64,000 nucleotides of DNA from Psychrobium sp051201665 (GTDB lineage: Bacteria > Pseudomonadota > Gammaproteobacteria > Enterobacterales > Psychrobiaceae): contig NZ_CP179210.1 of the NCBI RefSeq assembly GCF_051201665.1, positions 2,666,001-2,730,000 of the forward strand. Reading direction: 5' to 3'. Of the stretch, positions 25,105 through 33,892 are shown one piece after another. The translations under genes and the position numbers were made by a program. The notes beneath the pieces are model-generated. The model was given only the letters and a program-made list of their open reading frames with translations. It ran no database searches and was not told the origin of the DNA. Position 1 is the first letter of the stretch. Each line of letters begins with the position of its first letter.

Positions 25105-26340
25105 ATGAACGATTTTCGTCAACAAGCCCTTGATTACCATGCCAGCCCGACACCGGGTAAAATAGGCCTAGCCATCACAACCCCCACTCAAACCAGTCTG
25201 GATCTATCGCTCGCCTATAGTCCTGGTGTCGCTGAGCCATGTATAGAAATAGCCAAGGATCCCGAGGCGGTATATCGTTATACAGGTAAAGGCAATACGG
25301 TTGCAGTGATCAGCAACGGTACGGCAGTGTTAGGCCTAGGTAACATTGGTCCGATGGCCTCAAAACCGGTTATGGAAGGAAAAGCCTTGTTGTTCAAACG
25401 CTTTGCCAATATCGACGCATTTGATATTGAAGTGACCCATAGTACCGTCGACGAATTCATCGATACAGTGGCTAATATTAGTGACAGTTTTGGTGGCATA
25501 AACCTTGAGGATATTAAAGCACCTGAGTGCTTTGTGATTGAGAAAGTATTGGCGGAGCGTTGTCAAGTTCCGGTTTTTCATGACGACCAACATGGTACAG
25601 CAATCGTCACCGCGGCCGCGTTACTTAATGCCTTAGAGATACAAGGAAAAGATCTAGCGCACGCAAAAATTGTCTGTTTAGGTGCGGGGGCCGCAGCTAT
25701 AGCGTGTATGACGTTATTGATTAAATGTGGCGCACAACGCAAAAATATCTACATGCTAGATACCAAAGGGGTGCTCCATAGCCAGCGCCACGACTTAAAC
25801 GAATATAAACAGCAGTTTGCCAACGATACCGACTTACGAAGCTTGGCTGACGCCATGCATGACGCTGACGTTTTCATTGGTGTCTCAGGCCCTAATTTGC
25901 TAAGCCCCGAACTTCTCACCACCATGGCCGATAATCCTATTGTTTTTGCCTGCTCCAATCCGACACCCGAAATAGCACCGGCGCTGGCTCATCGAGTGCG
26001 AAGTGACTTAATTATGGCAACTGGGCGCTCAGATTATCCCAATCAGGTCAATAACGTGTTGTGCTTTCCCTTTATTTTCCGTGGAGCCCTTGATGTGAGA
26101 GCAAGCACGATTAACGACGAAATGAAAATAGCCGCCGTAAAAGCGATCAGTGACATCGCTAAACAAGCGGTGCCAGATCACGTATTAACAGCTAGTGGTG
26201 CTACTTCTCTGTGCTTTGGAAAAGACTATATTATACCAAAACCAATGGATCCTAGGCTTTGTGAACAGGTATCAATCGCCGTGGCAGAGGCAGCAATAGC
26301 TTCCGGAGTGGCACGATTACCGGTCCATCTAACGTGCTAA
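25105..26340 (+). CDS. NAD(P)-dependent malic enzyme, short form
   Basis: This cytoplasmic enzyme decarboxylates malate to pyruvate with reduction of NAD(P)+. The protein of about 411 residues begins MNDFRQQALDYHASPTPGKIG. Family blocks are LAYSPGVAEPC, the signature FHDDQHGTAIV, the nucleotide-binding CLGAGAAAIACMTLL, and ATGRSDYPNQVNNVLCFPFIFRGALD. It lacks the phosphotransacetylase-like C-terminal domain of E. coli MaeB. The ATG at 25105 is chosen over a TTG at 25093, with TTGGA about 12 nt before it. It lies between a sulfatase and the L-galactonate operon, flanked on both sides by diverged MITE-like copies. It may supply NADPH or balance the pyruvate made by the pathway; this is inference. 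Confidence 0.9.
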   Translation: MNDFRQQALDYHASPTPGKIGLAITTPTQTSLDLSLAYSPGVAEPCIEIAKDPEAVYRYTGKGNTVAVISNGTAVLGLGNIGPMASKPVMEGKALLFKRFANIDAFDIEVTHSTVDEFIDTVANISDSFGGINLEDIKAPECFVIEKVLAERCQVPVFHDDQHGTAIVTAAALLNALEIQGKDLAHAKIVCLGAGAAAIACMTLLIKCGAQRKNIYMLDTKGVLHSQRHDLNEYKQQFANDTDLRSLADAMHDADVFIGVSGPNLLSPELLTTMADNPIVFACSNPTPEIAPALAHRVRSDLIMATGRSDYPNQVNNVLCFPFIFRGALDVRASTINDEMKIAAVKAISDIAKQAVPDHVLTASGATSLCFGKDYIIPKPMDPRLCEQVSIAVAEAAIASGVARLPVHLTC

Positions 26341-26348
26341 AGACTATT

Positions 26349-26485
26349 AGGGTCTGTTAATTATTGGATCACTTGCGCTTGTTAAAATCAGCGATTACTA
26401 CGTTGTGTTCAATCCCAATATGTAAGCTATTGCTCATTCAAGCGCCTTGTTCTCGTTAATTTTTCCTGAGCACAATAAGACCCTA
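26349..26485. repeat. MITE-like repeat, copy 4 (diverged, inverted orientation)
   Basis: The ends AGGGTCT/AGACCCT are inverted. The interior (CACTTGCGCTTGTTAAAAT, CAAGCGCCTTGTT, GAGCACAATAAGA) matches the reverse complement of copies 1 and 2 with many changes and different termini. It fills the first part of the 515-bp gap before the LgoD-like gene. Confidence 0.5.
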
Positions 26486-26770
26486 GGGTAATTGGTCTTT
26501 TCTTGCAGATTGTCGGCGATGCTCTGCTCGTCATCCAATCGCTTGATGACGGTTTACATTCTAAAAAATTTGGCCCCAGACAATGTCATTTGCCTATAAA
26601 ACACATTTTATATTCCATTACTCTCACACAGTATTAAGTGATAACTTTTATTAAATCATCTAATTACAACAACATAATATTCTAAGTTATGGGGGGGTAA
26701 TTGCTTACAATGATGATATTCAATTGATTTCCACAGTAAATATTAAAAATAACTTTCATTGCCCCCTCAA

Positions 26771-26784
26771 AAAGTGTACATTAT
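26771..26784 (+). promoter_or_regulatory. Candidate operator AAAGTGTACATTAT upstream of the L-galactonate operon
   Basis: This half-palindromic site (core GTGTAC) lies 72 bp before the LgoD-like start. Similar sequences occur upstream of the GH29 gene (AAAGTGCACTTT, 42916-42927) and the sulfatase gene at 34208 (AATGTACTTT, about 34170-34180). It could be a binding site for the GntR regulator of the locus. Evidence is three similar sites only. Confidence 0.3.
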
Positions 26785-26855
26785 AATTAAAGAACACATT
26801 AAGTCGTACATATCGTCATTGCTCTATGACGTACTGCCGCCACAAGGAATAGAAC

Positions 26856-27872
26856 ATGATGAAGTCAATCGTTTGCCAACAACCCGGCGAACTACAATTT
26901 TTAGAAAGTACAAAGCCAAAACCTAAAGCAGGCGAGGTATTACTTAAAATTCGCGCCATTGGGGTTTGCGGTACCGATATCCACGCTTATGGCGGTAATC
27001 AACCATTCTTTACTTACCCACGCGTTCTTGGCCATGAGCTCTCAGGCGAGATTGCAGAATTAGGTGAAGGGGTTGATCTCCCCCTTGGTAAGGCCGCGTA
27101 TGTTATTCCTTACTTAGAGTGTGGTGAATGTGTAGCATGTCGTGTCGGAAAAACAAATTGTTGCACCGACATTGAAGTGATTGGCGTGCATCGCGATGGT
27201 GGAATGTGCGAATATTTGTGTTTACCCGCCTCACATGTTGTGCTCACCGAGGGTGTCCCTTTCGATCAACTTGCTGTCGTTGAATGTTTAGCCATTGGTG
27301 CCCATGCCGTGCGTCGAGGTGACGTTAATGCAAACGACACCGTCATGGTGTTAGGTGCAGGGCCAATAGGTCTAGGTGCTGCGCAGTTTGCCAAGGTAGC
27401 TGGCGCCAAAACCTTTGTTGCCGATGTCAATGACGATCGCTTAGCCTTTGCAAGCCGCGAACTTGACATCGATGCAACCGTAGATTGTAAAGGCGATGTA
27501 AAGGCGCAACTTGAGCAGCTTACCGATGGTGACTTCCCAACTGTAATCATCGATTGCACCGGCAATCCTGGGGCAATGCAATCCACCTTTGGCTGGTTAG
27601 CGCACGGTGGTACCTTAGTGTTTGTGAGCGTTGTTAAGGCCGATATTAGCTTTAACGATCCAGAGTTCCATAAGCGTGAGACCACGTTAAAAGGCAGTCG
27701 TAATGCAACAAAGGAAGATTTTGAACACGTGGTCAATTGCTTGGCTAATGGCAGTGCAAAATCAACGTCTATGGTAACGCACAAAACCAGTTTTTCTGAC
27801 TTTCCAGCAATTTTCCCTGAGTGGGTCAAACCCGAAACAGGCGTTGTTAAAGCTGTAATAGAACTGAACTAA
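26856..27872 (+). CDS. lgoD: Zinc-dependent L-galactonate 5-dehydrogenase (LgoD-like)
   Basis: This 338-residue medium-chain dehydrogenase has the catalytic zinc block GVCGTDIHAYGG, LGHELSGE, the four-Cys structural zinc loop CGECVACRVGKTNCC, and the nucleotide fold VLGAGPIGLGAAQ. MDRs of this type include E. coli LgoD (YjjN), which oxidises L-galactonate to D-tagaturonate with NAD+. The assignment to L-galactonate comes from the context: a lactonase, altronate dehydratase, KDG kinase and KDPG aldolase follow on the same strand. AAGGA lies 8 nt before the ATG. It is the first gene of the catabolic operon. An L-fuconate or other polyol dehydrogenase is the main alternative on sequence alone. 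Confidence 0.82.
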   Translation: MMKSIVCQQPGELQFLESTKPKPKAGEVLLKIRAIGVCGTDIHAYGGNQPFFTYPRVLGHELSGEIAELGEGVDLPLGKAAYVIPYLECGECVACRVGKTNCCTDIEVIGVHRDGGMCEYLCLPASHVVLTEGVPFDQLAVVECLAIGAHAVRRGDVNANDTVMVLGAGPIGLGAAQFAKVAGAKTFVADVNDDRLAFASRELDIDATVDCKGDVKAQLEQLTDGDFPTVIIDCTGNPGAMQSTFGWLAHGGTLVFVSVVKADISFNDPEFHKRETTLKGSRNATKEDFEHVVNCLANGSAKSTSMVTHKTSFSDFPAIFPEWVKPETGVVKAVIELN

Positions 27873-27887
27873 GTAAATTATGCCGCC

Positions 27888-27914
27888 GGTGAGATGATGT
27901 CGTGTTATCTCACC
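27888..27914 (+). other. Hairpin between the dehydrogenase and lactonase genes
   Basis: GGTGAGAT (27888-27895) and ATCTCACC (27907-27914) form a perfect 8-bp stem, with no T-run after it. It may mark an mRNA processing or stability point that sets expression of the first gene above the rest. Confidence 0.45.
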
Positions 27915-27948
27915 TTCCAAAGAGATAAACGCCATAACAGAGGTCTAT

Positions 27949-28779
27949 ATGTATATCGATGCCCATCATCATTTATGGAATTATAATGCAGCAGAATATG
28001 ATTGGATTGATGATTCAATGACGGCATTAAAACGCAATTTCCTTGTCGAAGAACTTGAACAAACGTTACACCAAAACGGTTTTTCAAGCAGTATTGCGGT
28101 GCAGGCTCGCCAATCGATTGAAGAGACGTTATGGCTATTGTCGCTTGCCGAACAAACCGAACTCATTAAAGGCGTTGTTGGCTGGATAGATCTAAAAAGT
28201 GACACATTAACTCAGCAGCTAGATACACTTGCCCATCACACAAAATTGGTTGGTTTTCGCCATGTAATTCAAGGGGAAAACGACCCTAGTTTTATGGAAA
28301 ATCCTGATTTCATTCGTGGTCTTAAAATACTTGCCGACAGGGGCTATCGTTACGATTTACTCATTTTAGCCCACCAATTACCGGCAGCACTCAACATGCT
28401 TAACATGGTGCCACATCTCCACGTTGTCATCGACCATATTGCCAAACCCGATATCAAATCATCGAGCGATTTCACGCAATGGCAACAAGGCATGGCAGCA
28501 CTTGCGAAAAATCCAAACTGTTATTGCAAGCTCTCCGGTATGGTCACCGAAGCCGATTGGCAGGACTGGACAAATAGCGATTTACAGCCGTTTATGCAAA
28601 CGGTTTGGGATCTCTTTGGTCAGCAACGCATTATGTTCGGCTCAGATTGGCCAGTGTGTTTAGTGGCCGCTCAATATCAAGTCGTAAAACAAGTTGTCGT
28701 TGATTTTGTCCAGGCACAGTCTCCCACAGCCAAACAATTAGTGCTTGGTGACAATGCCCAACGATTTTATCGGCTGTAA
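27949..28779 (+). CDS. Amidohydrolase-family L-galactono/L-fucono-lactonase
   Basis: This 276-residue TIM-barrel protein of the Amidohydrolase_2 family opens with the metal site MYIDAHHHLWNY and ends with the conserved FGSDWPVC block; a central IDHIAKPD provides further active-site residues. COG3618 enzymes of this type hydrolyse sugar 1,4- or 1,5-lactones, including L-fuconolactone and L-galactonolactone. It would open the lactone produced by the aldo/keto reductase encoded at 53786-54796 to give L-galactonate for the LgoD-like enzyme. AGAGG lies about 8 nt before the ATG. No signal peptide; cytoplasmic. Confidence 0.85.
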   Translation: MYIDAHHHLWNYNAAEYDWIDDSMTALKRNFLVEELEQTLHQNGFSSSIAVQARQSIEETLWLLSLAEQTELIKGVVGWIDLKSDTLTQQLDTLAHHTKLVGFRHVIQGENDPSFMENPDFIRGLKILADRGYRYDLLILAHQLPAALNMLNMVPHLHVVIDHIAKPDIKSSSDFTQWQQGMAALAKNPNCYCKLSGMVTEADWQDWTNSDLQPFMQTVWDLFGQQRIMFGSDWPVCLVAAQYQVVKQVVVDFVQAQSPTAKQLVLGDNAQRFYRL

Positions 28780-28899
28780 TCGCCAATCCCGACGACAAAA
28801 CACTACAGTAGAAGCGTTTCCGCTATTGCGTTAACCCGTTGGGGTATCAATGATTAACGTGAAGCGATGTAAAGAAAATTAAGTGAAGAGCATTGTGTG

Positions 28900-30435
28900 A
28901 TGACCCAAACAATTAACGAACAACAGCCCACCGTAAAAAGTACGATTTTGGTACACCGCAAAGACACTGTCGCCGTGGCATTAGAGGATTTGTCTAAAGG
29001 CGCTATTATCACCATTAATGATAACAACATCACCCTAAATGAAGACATTGGTCGTGGCCACAAAATTGCCTTAGGTGATCAAGATATCAACGAGCAAGTG
29101 ATCAAATATGGCTATTCCATTGGCTATTTAACCGCGCCGATAAAAGCAGGCGACTGGGTACATAGTCACAATTTAAAGACACTGTTGAGTGACGACGATC
29201 AGTTTTCATACCAACCAAATCAACAAGTGCTAGACAATCGTGATAACGCGACTCATGACATGCCTACTTTTATGGGGTATCCACGCGATAATGGCTTAGT
29301 CGGCATTCGCAACGAATTATGGATAATTAACAGTGTTGGTTGCGTCAACCATTTAGCGCAATCATTAGTACGCCAATGTCGGGATAAATTTAGCGATCTT
29401 GCCGATGATTTCTTGGCGGTAACGCATCCCTTTGGCTGCTCTCAATTAGGGGACGATTTAGCGCAAACGAAGCAATTGCTTGCCTCTCTTGCGGCCAATC
29501 CGAACGCTGGTGCCGTGTTATTTTTAGGCTTGGGTTGTGAAAACAATCAACTATCATCACTCATCAAAGCGCTGCCAGGTGAAATGAGCGAACGCATCGC
29601 CTATTTTAATGCCCAAGAAGTGGATGATGAAGAAGCGCAAGGTATGGCGATGATTGAACAGCTATTAGCTACCATGGCCAATGATAAACGCGTGCCCTGC
29701 CCTGTGTCTAAACTGACGTTAGCAATGAAATGTGGCGGCTCAGATGGATTAAGTGGCTTGACGGCCAACCCACTGCTTGGCCGTATCAGTGAAAAAATGG
29801 CGCGCTACGGTGCCACCGTTATCTTAACTGAAACGCCAGAAATGTTTGGTGCCGAGCAGGTGTTAATGAACAATGCCGCTAACGAAGCGGTTTATCAAGA
29901 CATTGTCAGTCTTGTTGATAGCTTTAAACAGTATTTTGTTGAGAACAATCAACCCGTTTATGAAAATCCGTCTCCCGGCAACAAAGCGGGCGGTTTAACA
30001 ACCTTAGAAGACAAGTCCTTGGGGGCTATCCAAAAAGGCGGCAATGCCTTAGTACAAGGAGTCATTGCCTATGGTGAAAAAGCCACGGCTAAAAACGGCA
30101 TCACCTTATTACAAGGTCCGGGTAATGACGCCGTGTCATGTACCGCACTGGCAGCAAGTGGCGCCAATATGGTGCTGTTTACAACAGGTCGAGGCACGCC
30201 ATTAGGGGTGCCCGTACCCACCGTAAAAATTGCGTCAAACACCAGTTTAGCGACCCGTAAAAAACATTGGATTGACTACGATGCGGGTCAGCTGCTGCGC
30301 CTTGATAAGACTCAAGAACAATGTACCGAAGAATTTTTTCAGTTGTTGCTTGAAATCGCGTCTGGCAAAGCCACTAAAAATGAACTCAATCAATTTAAAG
30401 AAATATCAATTTGGAAAGGCGGCGTAACCCTCTAG
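28900..30435 (+). CDS. uxaA: UxaA-type D-altronate dehydratase
   Basis: This 511-residue protein has an N-terminal SAF domain (about 1-95, with the VAVALEDLSKGAIITI block) joined to the UxaA/GarD catalytic domain, beginning at FMGYPRDNGLVGIRNELWIINSVGCVNHLA. Other markers are THPFGCSQLGDDL, LGLGCENNQ, LAMKCGGSDGLSGLTANPLLGR and GNDAVSCTALAASGANMVLFTTGRGTPLG. Cys residues that bind the metal are conserved. The family dehydrates D-altronate to 2-keto-3-deoxy-D-gluconate, or acts on galactarate. The former fits the pathway. GAAGAG precedes the start; the ATG at 28900 follows an in-frame GTG at 28897. The next gene starts 3 bp after its stop. Confidence 0.88.
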   Translation: MTQTINEQQPTVKSTILVHRKDTVAVALEDLSKGAIITINDNNITLNEDIGRGHKIALGDQDINEQVIKYGYSIGYLTAPIKAGDWVHSHNLKTLLSDDDQFSYQPNQQVLDNRDNATHDMPTFMGYPRDNGLVGIRNELWIINSVGCVNHLAQSLVRQCRDKFSDLADDFLAVTHPFGCSQLGDDLAQTKQLLASLAANPNAGAVLFLGLGCENNQLSSLIKALPGEMSERIAYFNAQEVDDEEAQGMAMIEQLLATMANDKRVPCPVSKLTLAMKCGGSDGLSGLTANPLLGRISEKMARYGATVILTETPEMFGAEQVLMNNAANEAVYQDIVSLVDSFKQYFVENNQPVYENPSPGNKAGGLTTLEDKSLGAIQKGGNALVQGVIAYGEKATAKNGITLLQGPGNDAVSCTALAASGANMVLFTTGRGTPLGVPVPTVKIASNTSLATRKKHWIDYDAGQLLRLDKTQEQCTEEFFQLLLEIASGKATKNELNQFKEISIWKGGVTL

Positions 30436-30438
30436 GGC

Positions 30439-31929
30439 ATGGCCGAAACACTCATGAATTTATCAAATAATACTGTAAATGATATCGCCAAAAACGCGGC
30501 GATAGTGACGCCTCAATACGATAGAGACAATACCAAAATCGGCATCGTTCACCTAGGTCCAGGCGCTTTCCACCGCGCTCATCAAGCGGTCTATACCGAA
30601 AATGCTATGAATGTTGCCGGTGGCAACTGGGGCATTTGCGGCGTATCACTACGAAGCGCGACCGCCCGCGATGTGCTTGCCGCACAAGACAATCTTTACA
30701 CCTTAGCCATTTTAGACACCGCAATTAACTATCAAGTCATTGGCGCGCTCAAAGAAGTGCTAGTAGCTAGCGAACAATCGCCACAAGTTATTGCACGGCT
30801 AGTGTCACCCGATACCAAGCTCGTTACGCTGACAATCACGGAAAAAGGCTATTGTTTAGGCGCTGATGGTCGTCTTGATTTAACCCATGACGATATCATT
30901 AACGATCTCGCAAGCCCTAGCCAACCGAGCAGTGCAATTGGCTACATTGTGCACGCACTTAAACAGCGTAAAGCGAGTGCAATTGAGGCGTTTAATGTGC
31001 TTAGTTGTGATAACGTCTCTGGTAACGGAGATAAACTTCGCCGCGCCGTGATAGATTACGCCGCGCAAATCGATACTCATTTAGCTGCGTGGATACAAAC
31101 CCACGTCGCGTTTCCAAATGCCATGGTCGATAGCATCACACCTAAGACTGAAGACTACACCATCGATAGCGTATCCAAAGCCATTGGCGCACGCGATGAA
31201 TGGCCAATTCAGCGCGAACAGTTCACCCAATGGGTCATTGAAGATAACTGGCAAGGAGCACGTCCTGCCTGGGATAAAGTCGGCGTGATATTTACCAGCG
31301 ATGTGGATGGTTTTGAGAAAGCCAAACTACGTTTACTCAACTGTTTACATTCCACATTAGCGTATGCTGGATCGTTGGCAGGATTTGAAACCGTGTTTGA
31401 TGTCACCAATGATGACGCCTTTTATCAATTTATTTGTCGCTTAGCCAACGACGAAGTCATCGGATCATTTATCCCCCCTAAAGAGCTTGATGTTGAGGCT
31501 TATAGCAAGGAGATTATCGCGCGTTTTCTAAACCCAGAAATTCGTCATCTACTGAGCCAAATTGCCTGGGACGGCTCTCAGAAAATACAAATGCGCGTAT
31601 TGCCAATTATTGCCGATAATATTGCACTGGGGCGTTCAACCAAGTTGTTATCACTATCACTCGCCTGTTGGTTTGAGTTTATTTGCCGCGCGTTAAAGGA
31701 AAGTCGCGACATTGTTGATCCATTGGCTGAACAGCTGATCAATAATTCAGCACTGCGTAGTAATGACTGCGGCGAGGTAGTTGATGCATTTTTAGCAATC
31801 GAGTCTATTTTCAGCGCAGAGTTGGCGCACAATAGCGACTTAAGATCGCAGCTAGTCAATAGCCTCACGGCACTACGCAATACTACTAATATCACTGATA
31901 TCAATTTAGTTGTGGAGAAATTATGTTAA
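30439..31929 (+). CDS. Mannitol dehydrogenase/UxuB-family oxidoreductase, probable tagaturonate reductase
   Basis: The 496-residue long-chain polyol dehydrogenase has the Rossmann block IGIVHLGPGAFHRAHQAVY, followed by NWGICGVSLRS, TLTITEKGYC and the catalytic-domain motif FPNAMVDSITPKTED. These match the mannitol dehydrogenase/fructuronate reductase (UxuB) branch more than E. coli UxaB. In this operon the missing step is reduction of D-tagaturonate to D-altronate with NADH, so I infer that role despite the branch. Translational coupling is likely: it begins 3 bp after uxaA and overlaps the aldolase gene by 7 bp. Confidence 0.82.
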   Translation: MAETLMNLSNNTVNDIAKNAAIVTPQYDRDNTKIGIVHLGPGAFHRAHQAVYTENAMNVAGGNWGICGVSLRSATARDVLAAQDNLYTLAILDTAINYQVIGALKEVLVASEQSPQVIARLVSPDTKLVTLTITEKGYCLGADGRLDLTHDDIINDLASPSQPSSAIGYIVHALKQRKASAIEAFNVLSCDNVSGNGDKLRRAVIDYAAQIDTHLAAWIQTHVAFPNAMVDSITPKTEDYTIDSVSKAIGARDEWPIQREQFTQWVIEDNWQGARPAWDKVGVIFTSDVDGFEKAKLRLLNCLHSTLAYAGSLAGFETVFDVTNDDAFYQFICRLANDEVIGSFIPPKELDVEAYSKEIIARFLNPEIRHLLSQIAWDGSQKIQMRVLPIIADNIALGRSTKLLSLSLACWFEFICRALKESRDIVDPLAEQLINNSALRSNDCGEVVDAFLAIESIFSAELAHNSDLRSQLVNSLTALRNTTNITDINLVVEKLC

Positions 31930-32573
31930 AGCCAAGCTTTGCTGCCTTAGTGAAAGACAGCCCGATTTTGCCCGTACTGCATATGGAAAGTGTTGAAGAT
32001 GCAGTCAATGTTAGCCGCGCCTTATATAAAGGTGGCATCACCTGTGCCGAGATAGTGCTACGTTCCCCCGTCGCGCTTGATTGCATTAAGGCGGTCAGCG
32101 AACAAGTCCCTGAAGTCACTGTTGGGGTTGGCACATTGACCACAACACAGCAAGTAGCAGACGCGGTTGCCGCTGGCGCACAATTTTTAGTCAGCCCTTC
32201 ATTCACTAAAGAGCTCGCTAGTGCAATGATTGAGACGGGTTTACCGATGTTACCCGGCGTCGTCTCGCCGTCAGAAATTAATCAAGCACTTGAATTAGGC
32301 ATCGATGAAGTTAAGTTCTTCCCCGCGGCGCAGTATGGCGGCGCAGCAACAATTAAAGCGCTTTCGAGCGTATTTAGCCAAGTTAAATTTTGCCCAACTG
32401 GCGGAGTGAGCCTAGACAATATGGCAGAATATTTCGCTAATGACAGTATATTTGCAGTCGGCGGCTCTTGGATGGTCCCTAAAGCATTGATTGCGAAAAA
32501 AGATTGGGGAGCAATTACCGCCCTTAGTCAACAAGCGATTGCTGCAATCGCATCACAGGAAGTATGTGCATGA
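31923..32573 (+). CDS. eda: KDPG aldolase (2-dehydro-3-deoxy-6-phosphogluconate aldolase)
   Basis: The 216-residue class I aldolase splits KDPG into pyruvate and glyceraldehyde-3-phosphate. Conserved blocks are ILPVLHMESVEDAV, CAEIVLRS (catalytic Glu), VGVGTLTT, AQFLVSPSFT, LPGVVSPSEI, the Schiff-base Lys in VKFFPAAQYGG, and FCPTGGVSLDN for phosphate binding. The gene overlaps its neighbours on both sides, and GTGGAGAA precedes the ATG. The presence of a phosphate-binding GG loop and of the kinase next door argues for a phosphorylated C6 substrate. Confidence 0.93.
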   Translation: MLKPSFAALVKDSPILPVLHMESVEDAVNVSRALYKGGITCAEIVLRSPVALDCIKAVSEQVPEVTVGVGTLTTTQQVADAVAAGAQFLVSPSFTKELASAMIETGLPMLPGVVSPSEINQALELGIDEVKFFPAAQYGGAATIKALSSVFSQVKFCPTGGVSLDNMAEYFANDSIFAVGGSWMVPKALIAKKDWGAITALSQQAIAAIASQEVCA

Positions 32574-33511
32574 ATAATATCATCGTGATGGGCGAATGCA
32601 TGATTGAATTTGGCCGTGCAGATAGCGACACCCTCTATCACAAAAATTTTGCTGGCGATGTGTTTAACACAGCGATCTACATTAAACGCTGCCTGAAATC
32701 ACAAGCGAGGGTCAACTTTTTAACTGCCGTTGGCACTGATGACAACAGCACCGACATGCTCGCGATGATGAATAGAGAATCGATAGCAAGTGATCTTGTT
32801 TATCGCTCTTCAAGCGCACAAATGGGCTTATATCTTATTAATGTTGATGATGACGGTGAACGTAGCTTTAGTTATTGGCGGGAGTCCTCGGCCGCTAAGC
32901 AAGTGGTTAGTTTCCTATGCGAGGATTTAAAAAACCCCGCATTGCAAAACGTCGACAGTTTTTTCTTTTCTGGGATTTCACTGGCAATTCTCAGCCCACA
33001 AGATAGAGAAAAACTATGGCATTTTATTGTTACACTTAAAGCGGCAGGAACCAAAATAATCTTTGATCCTAACTATCGACCAACCCTATGGCAAACGTTA
33101 GAAGAAACCAGAGACGCGTACGCAGCCGCCTTTAAATTGGCCGATATCGCGTTACCTGGTGTCGATGACCATATGGTACTTTATGGCGCAAAGACGGCCG
33201 ATGATGTTGCAACATTCCTTGAGCCTTTTGATATCGATGAAATCATTATTAAAAATGGTGATCAGGGCATGTTAATTTGCATTGATGGCAAGCGTATTTT
33301 CCTTGATGTCGATCCTGTTAAGCAAGTGGTCGATACAACATCTGCAGGTGACGCGTTTAATGGTGCTTATTTAAGCGCACGTGTCTTAGGAAAAAGTGCG
33401 CAACACGCCGCTAACTTTGCCGCCAAGGTATCCGCTTGTGTTATTCAACACAAAGGCGCAATCGTTGATGAAGCCGTATTCTCTCAGCAGCTCATCGACT
33501 GTCCGATGTAG
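32570..33511 (+). CDS. kdgK: 2-keto-3-deoxygluconate kinase (PfkB family)
   Basis: The protein of about 313 residues begins MNNIIVMGECMIEFGRAD; the ATG at 32570 overlaps the aldolase stop as ATGA. PfkB markers are FAGDVFNTAIYIKR near the N-terminus, FDPNYRPTLW and the C-terminal DTTSAGDAFNGAYLSAR with the anion hole and catalytic Asp. NYRPTLW is characteristic of KDG kinases. It phosphorylates KDG at O6 with ATP, a step that requires a C6 hydroxyl and so separates this route from 6-deoxy L-fucose breakdown. Confidence 0.92.
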   Translation: MNNIIVMGECMIEFGRADSDTLYHKNFAGDVFNTAIYIKRCLKSQARVNFLTAVGTDDNSTDMLAMMNRESIASDLVYRSSSAQMGLYLINVDDDGERSFSYWRESSAAKQVVSFLCEDLKNPALQNVDSFFFSGISLAILSPQDREKLWHFIVTLKAAGTKIIFDPNYRPTLWQTLEETRDAYAAAFKLADIALPGVDDHMVLYGAKTADDVATFLEPFDIDEIIIKNGDQGMLICIDGKRIFLDVDPVKQVVDTTSAGDAFNGAYLSARVLGKSAQHAANFAAKVSACVIQHKGAIVDEAVFSQQLIDCPM

Positions 33512-33538
33512 TGAAAACTAATCGATAGAGGAACAAGT

Positions 33539-33892
33539 ATGAAAACTACCCGACACTGTCTCGCCACGGATTTAAAAAACAATCCTGAGCTCATCAAACA
33601 GTACAAAGCCTATCATCAGCCCGGTAACGGCTTTCCTGCCGTTGCTAAAAGTATTCGTGATGCTGGTATTGTTGAAATGGAGATTTACCTGATTGAAAAT
33701 CGATTGTTTATGATCATGGAAGTCGATGATACCTTTGATGCGCAGGCCAAAGCGGCCTCCGATGCCCAATGTCCAGAGGTGCAAAAATGGGAAACCCTGA
33801 TGTGGCAATTTCAACAAGCATTACCTTGGGCAAAAGACGGTGAAAAATGGCTGCCGATGGAACAAATATTTAAGCTAACAGAACAACCATAG
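33539..33892 (+). CDS. RhaM-family sugar mutarotase
   Basis: This 117-residue dimeric ferredoxin-like protein belongs to the L-rhamnose mutarotase family (formerly DUF718). Markers are YKAYHQPGNGFPAVAKSIRDAGIVEMEIYLIENRLFMIMEVDDTFD and a C-terminal W-rich block ending PMEQIFKL. Family members interconvert alpha and beta anomers of L-rhamnose or L-fucose. Here it likely supplies the anomer used by the L-galactose 1-dehydrogenase. GAGGAACA lies before the ATG; it is the last gene of the catabolic operon before a 315-bp gap (33893-34207) in which I see no gene. Confidence 0.87.
   Translation: MKTTRHCLATDLKNNPELIKQYKAYHQPGNGFPAVAKSIRDAGIVEMEIYLIENRLFMIMEVDDTFDAQAKAASDAQCPEVQKWETLMWQFQQALPWAKDGEKWLPMEQIFKLTEQP

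Noticed and set aside
27266..27829. 187-codon ORF on the minus strand
   Set aside because: Fully antisense to the LgoD-like gene, with no recognisable protein features.
26856..33892. L-fucose dehydrogenase pathway as the reading of this operon
   Set aside because: A non-phosphorylating L-fucose route would need L-fuconate dehydratase and a 2-keto-3-deoxy-L-fuconate dehydrogenase or aldolase; instead KDG kinase and KDPG aldolase are present. L-fucose may still enter via FucP but would not be metabolised by these enzymes as far as I can tell.
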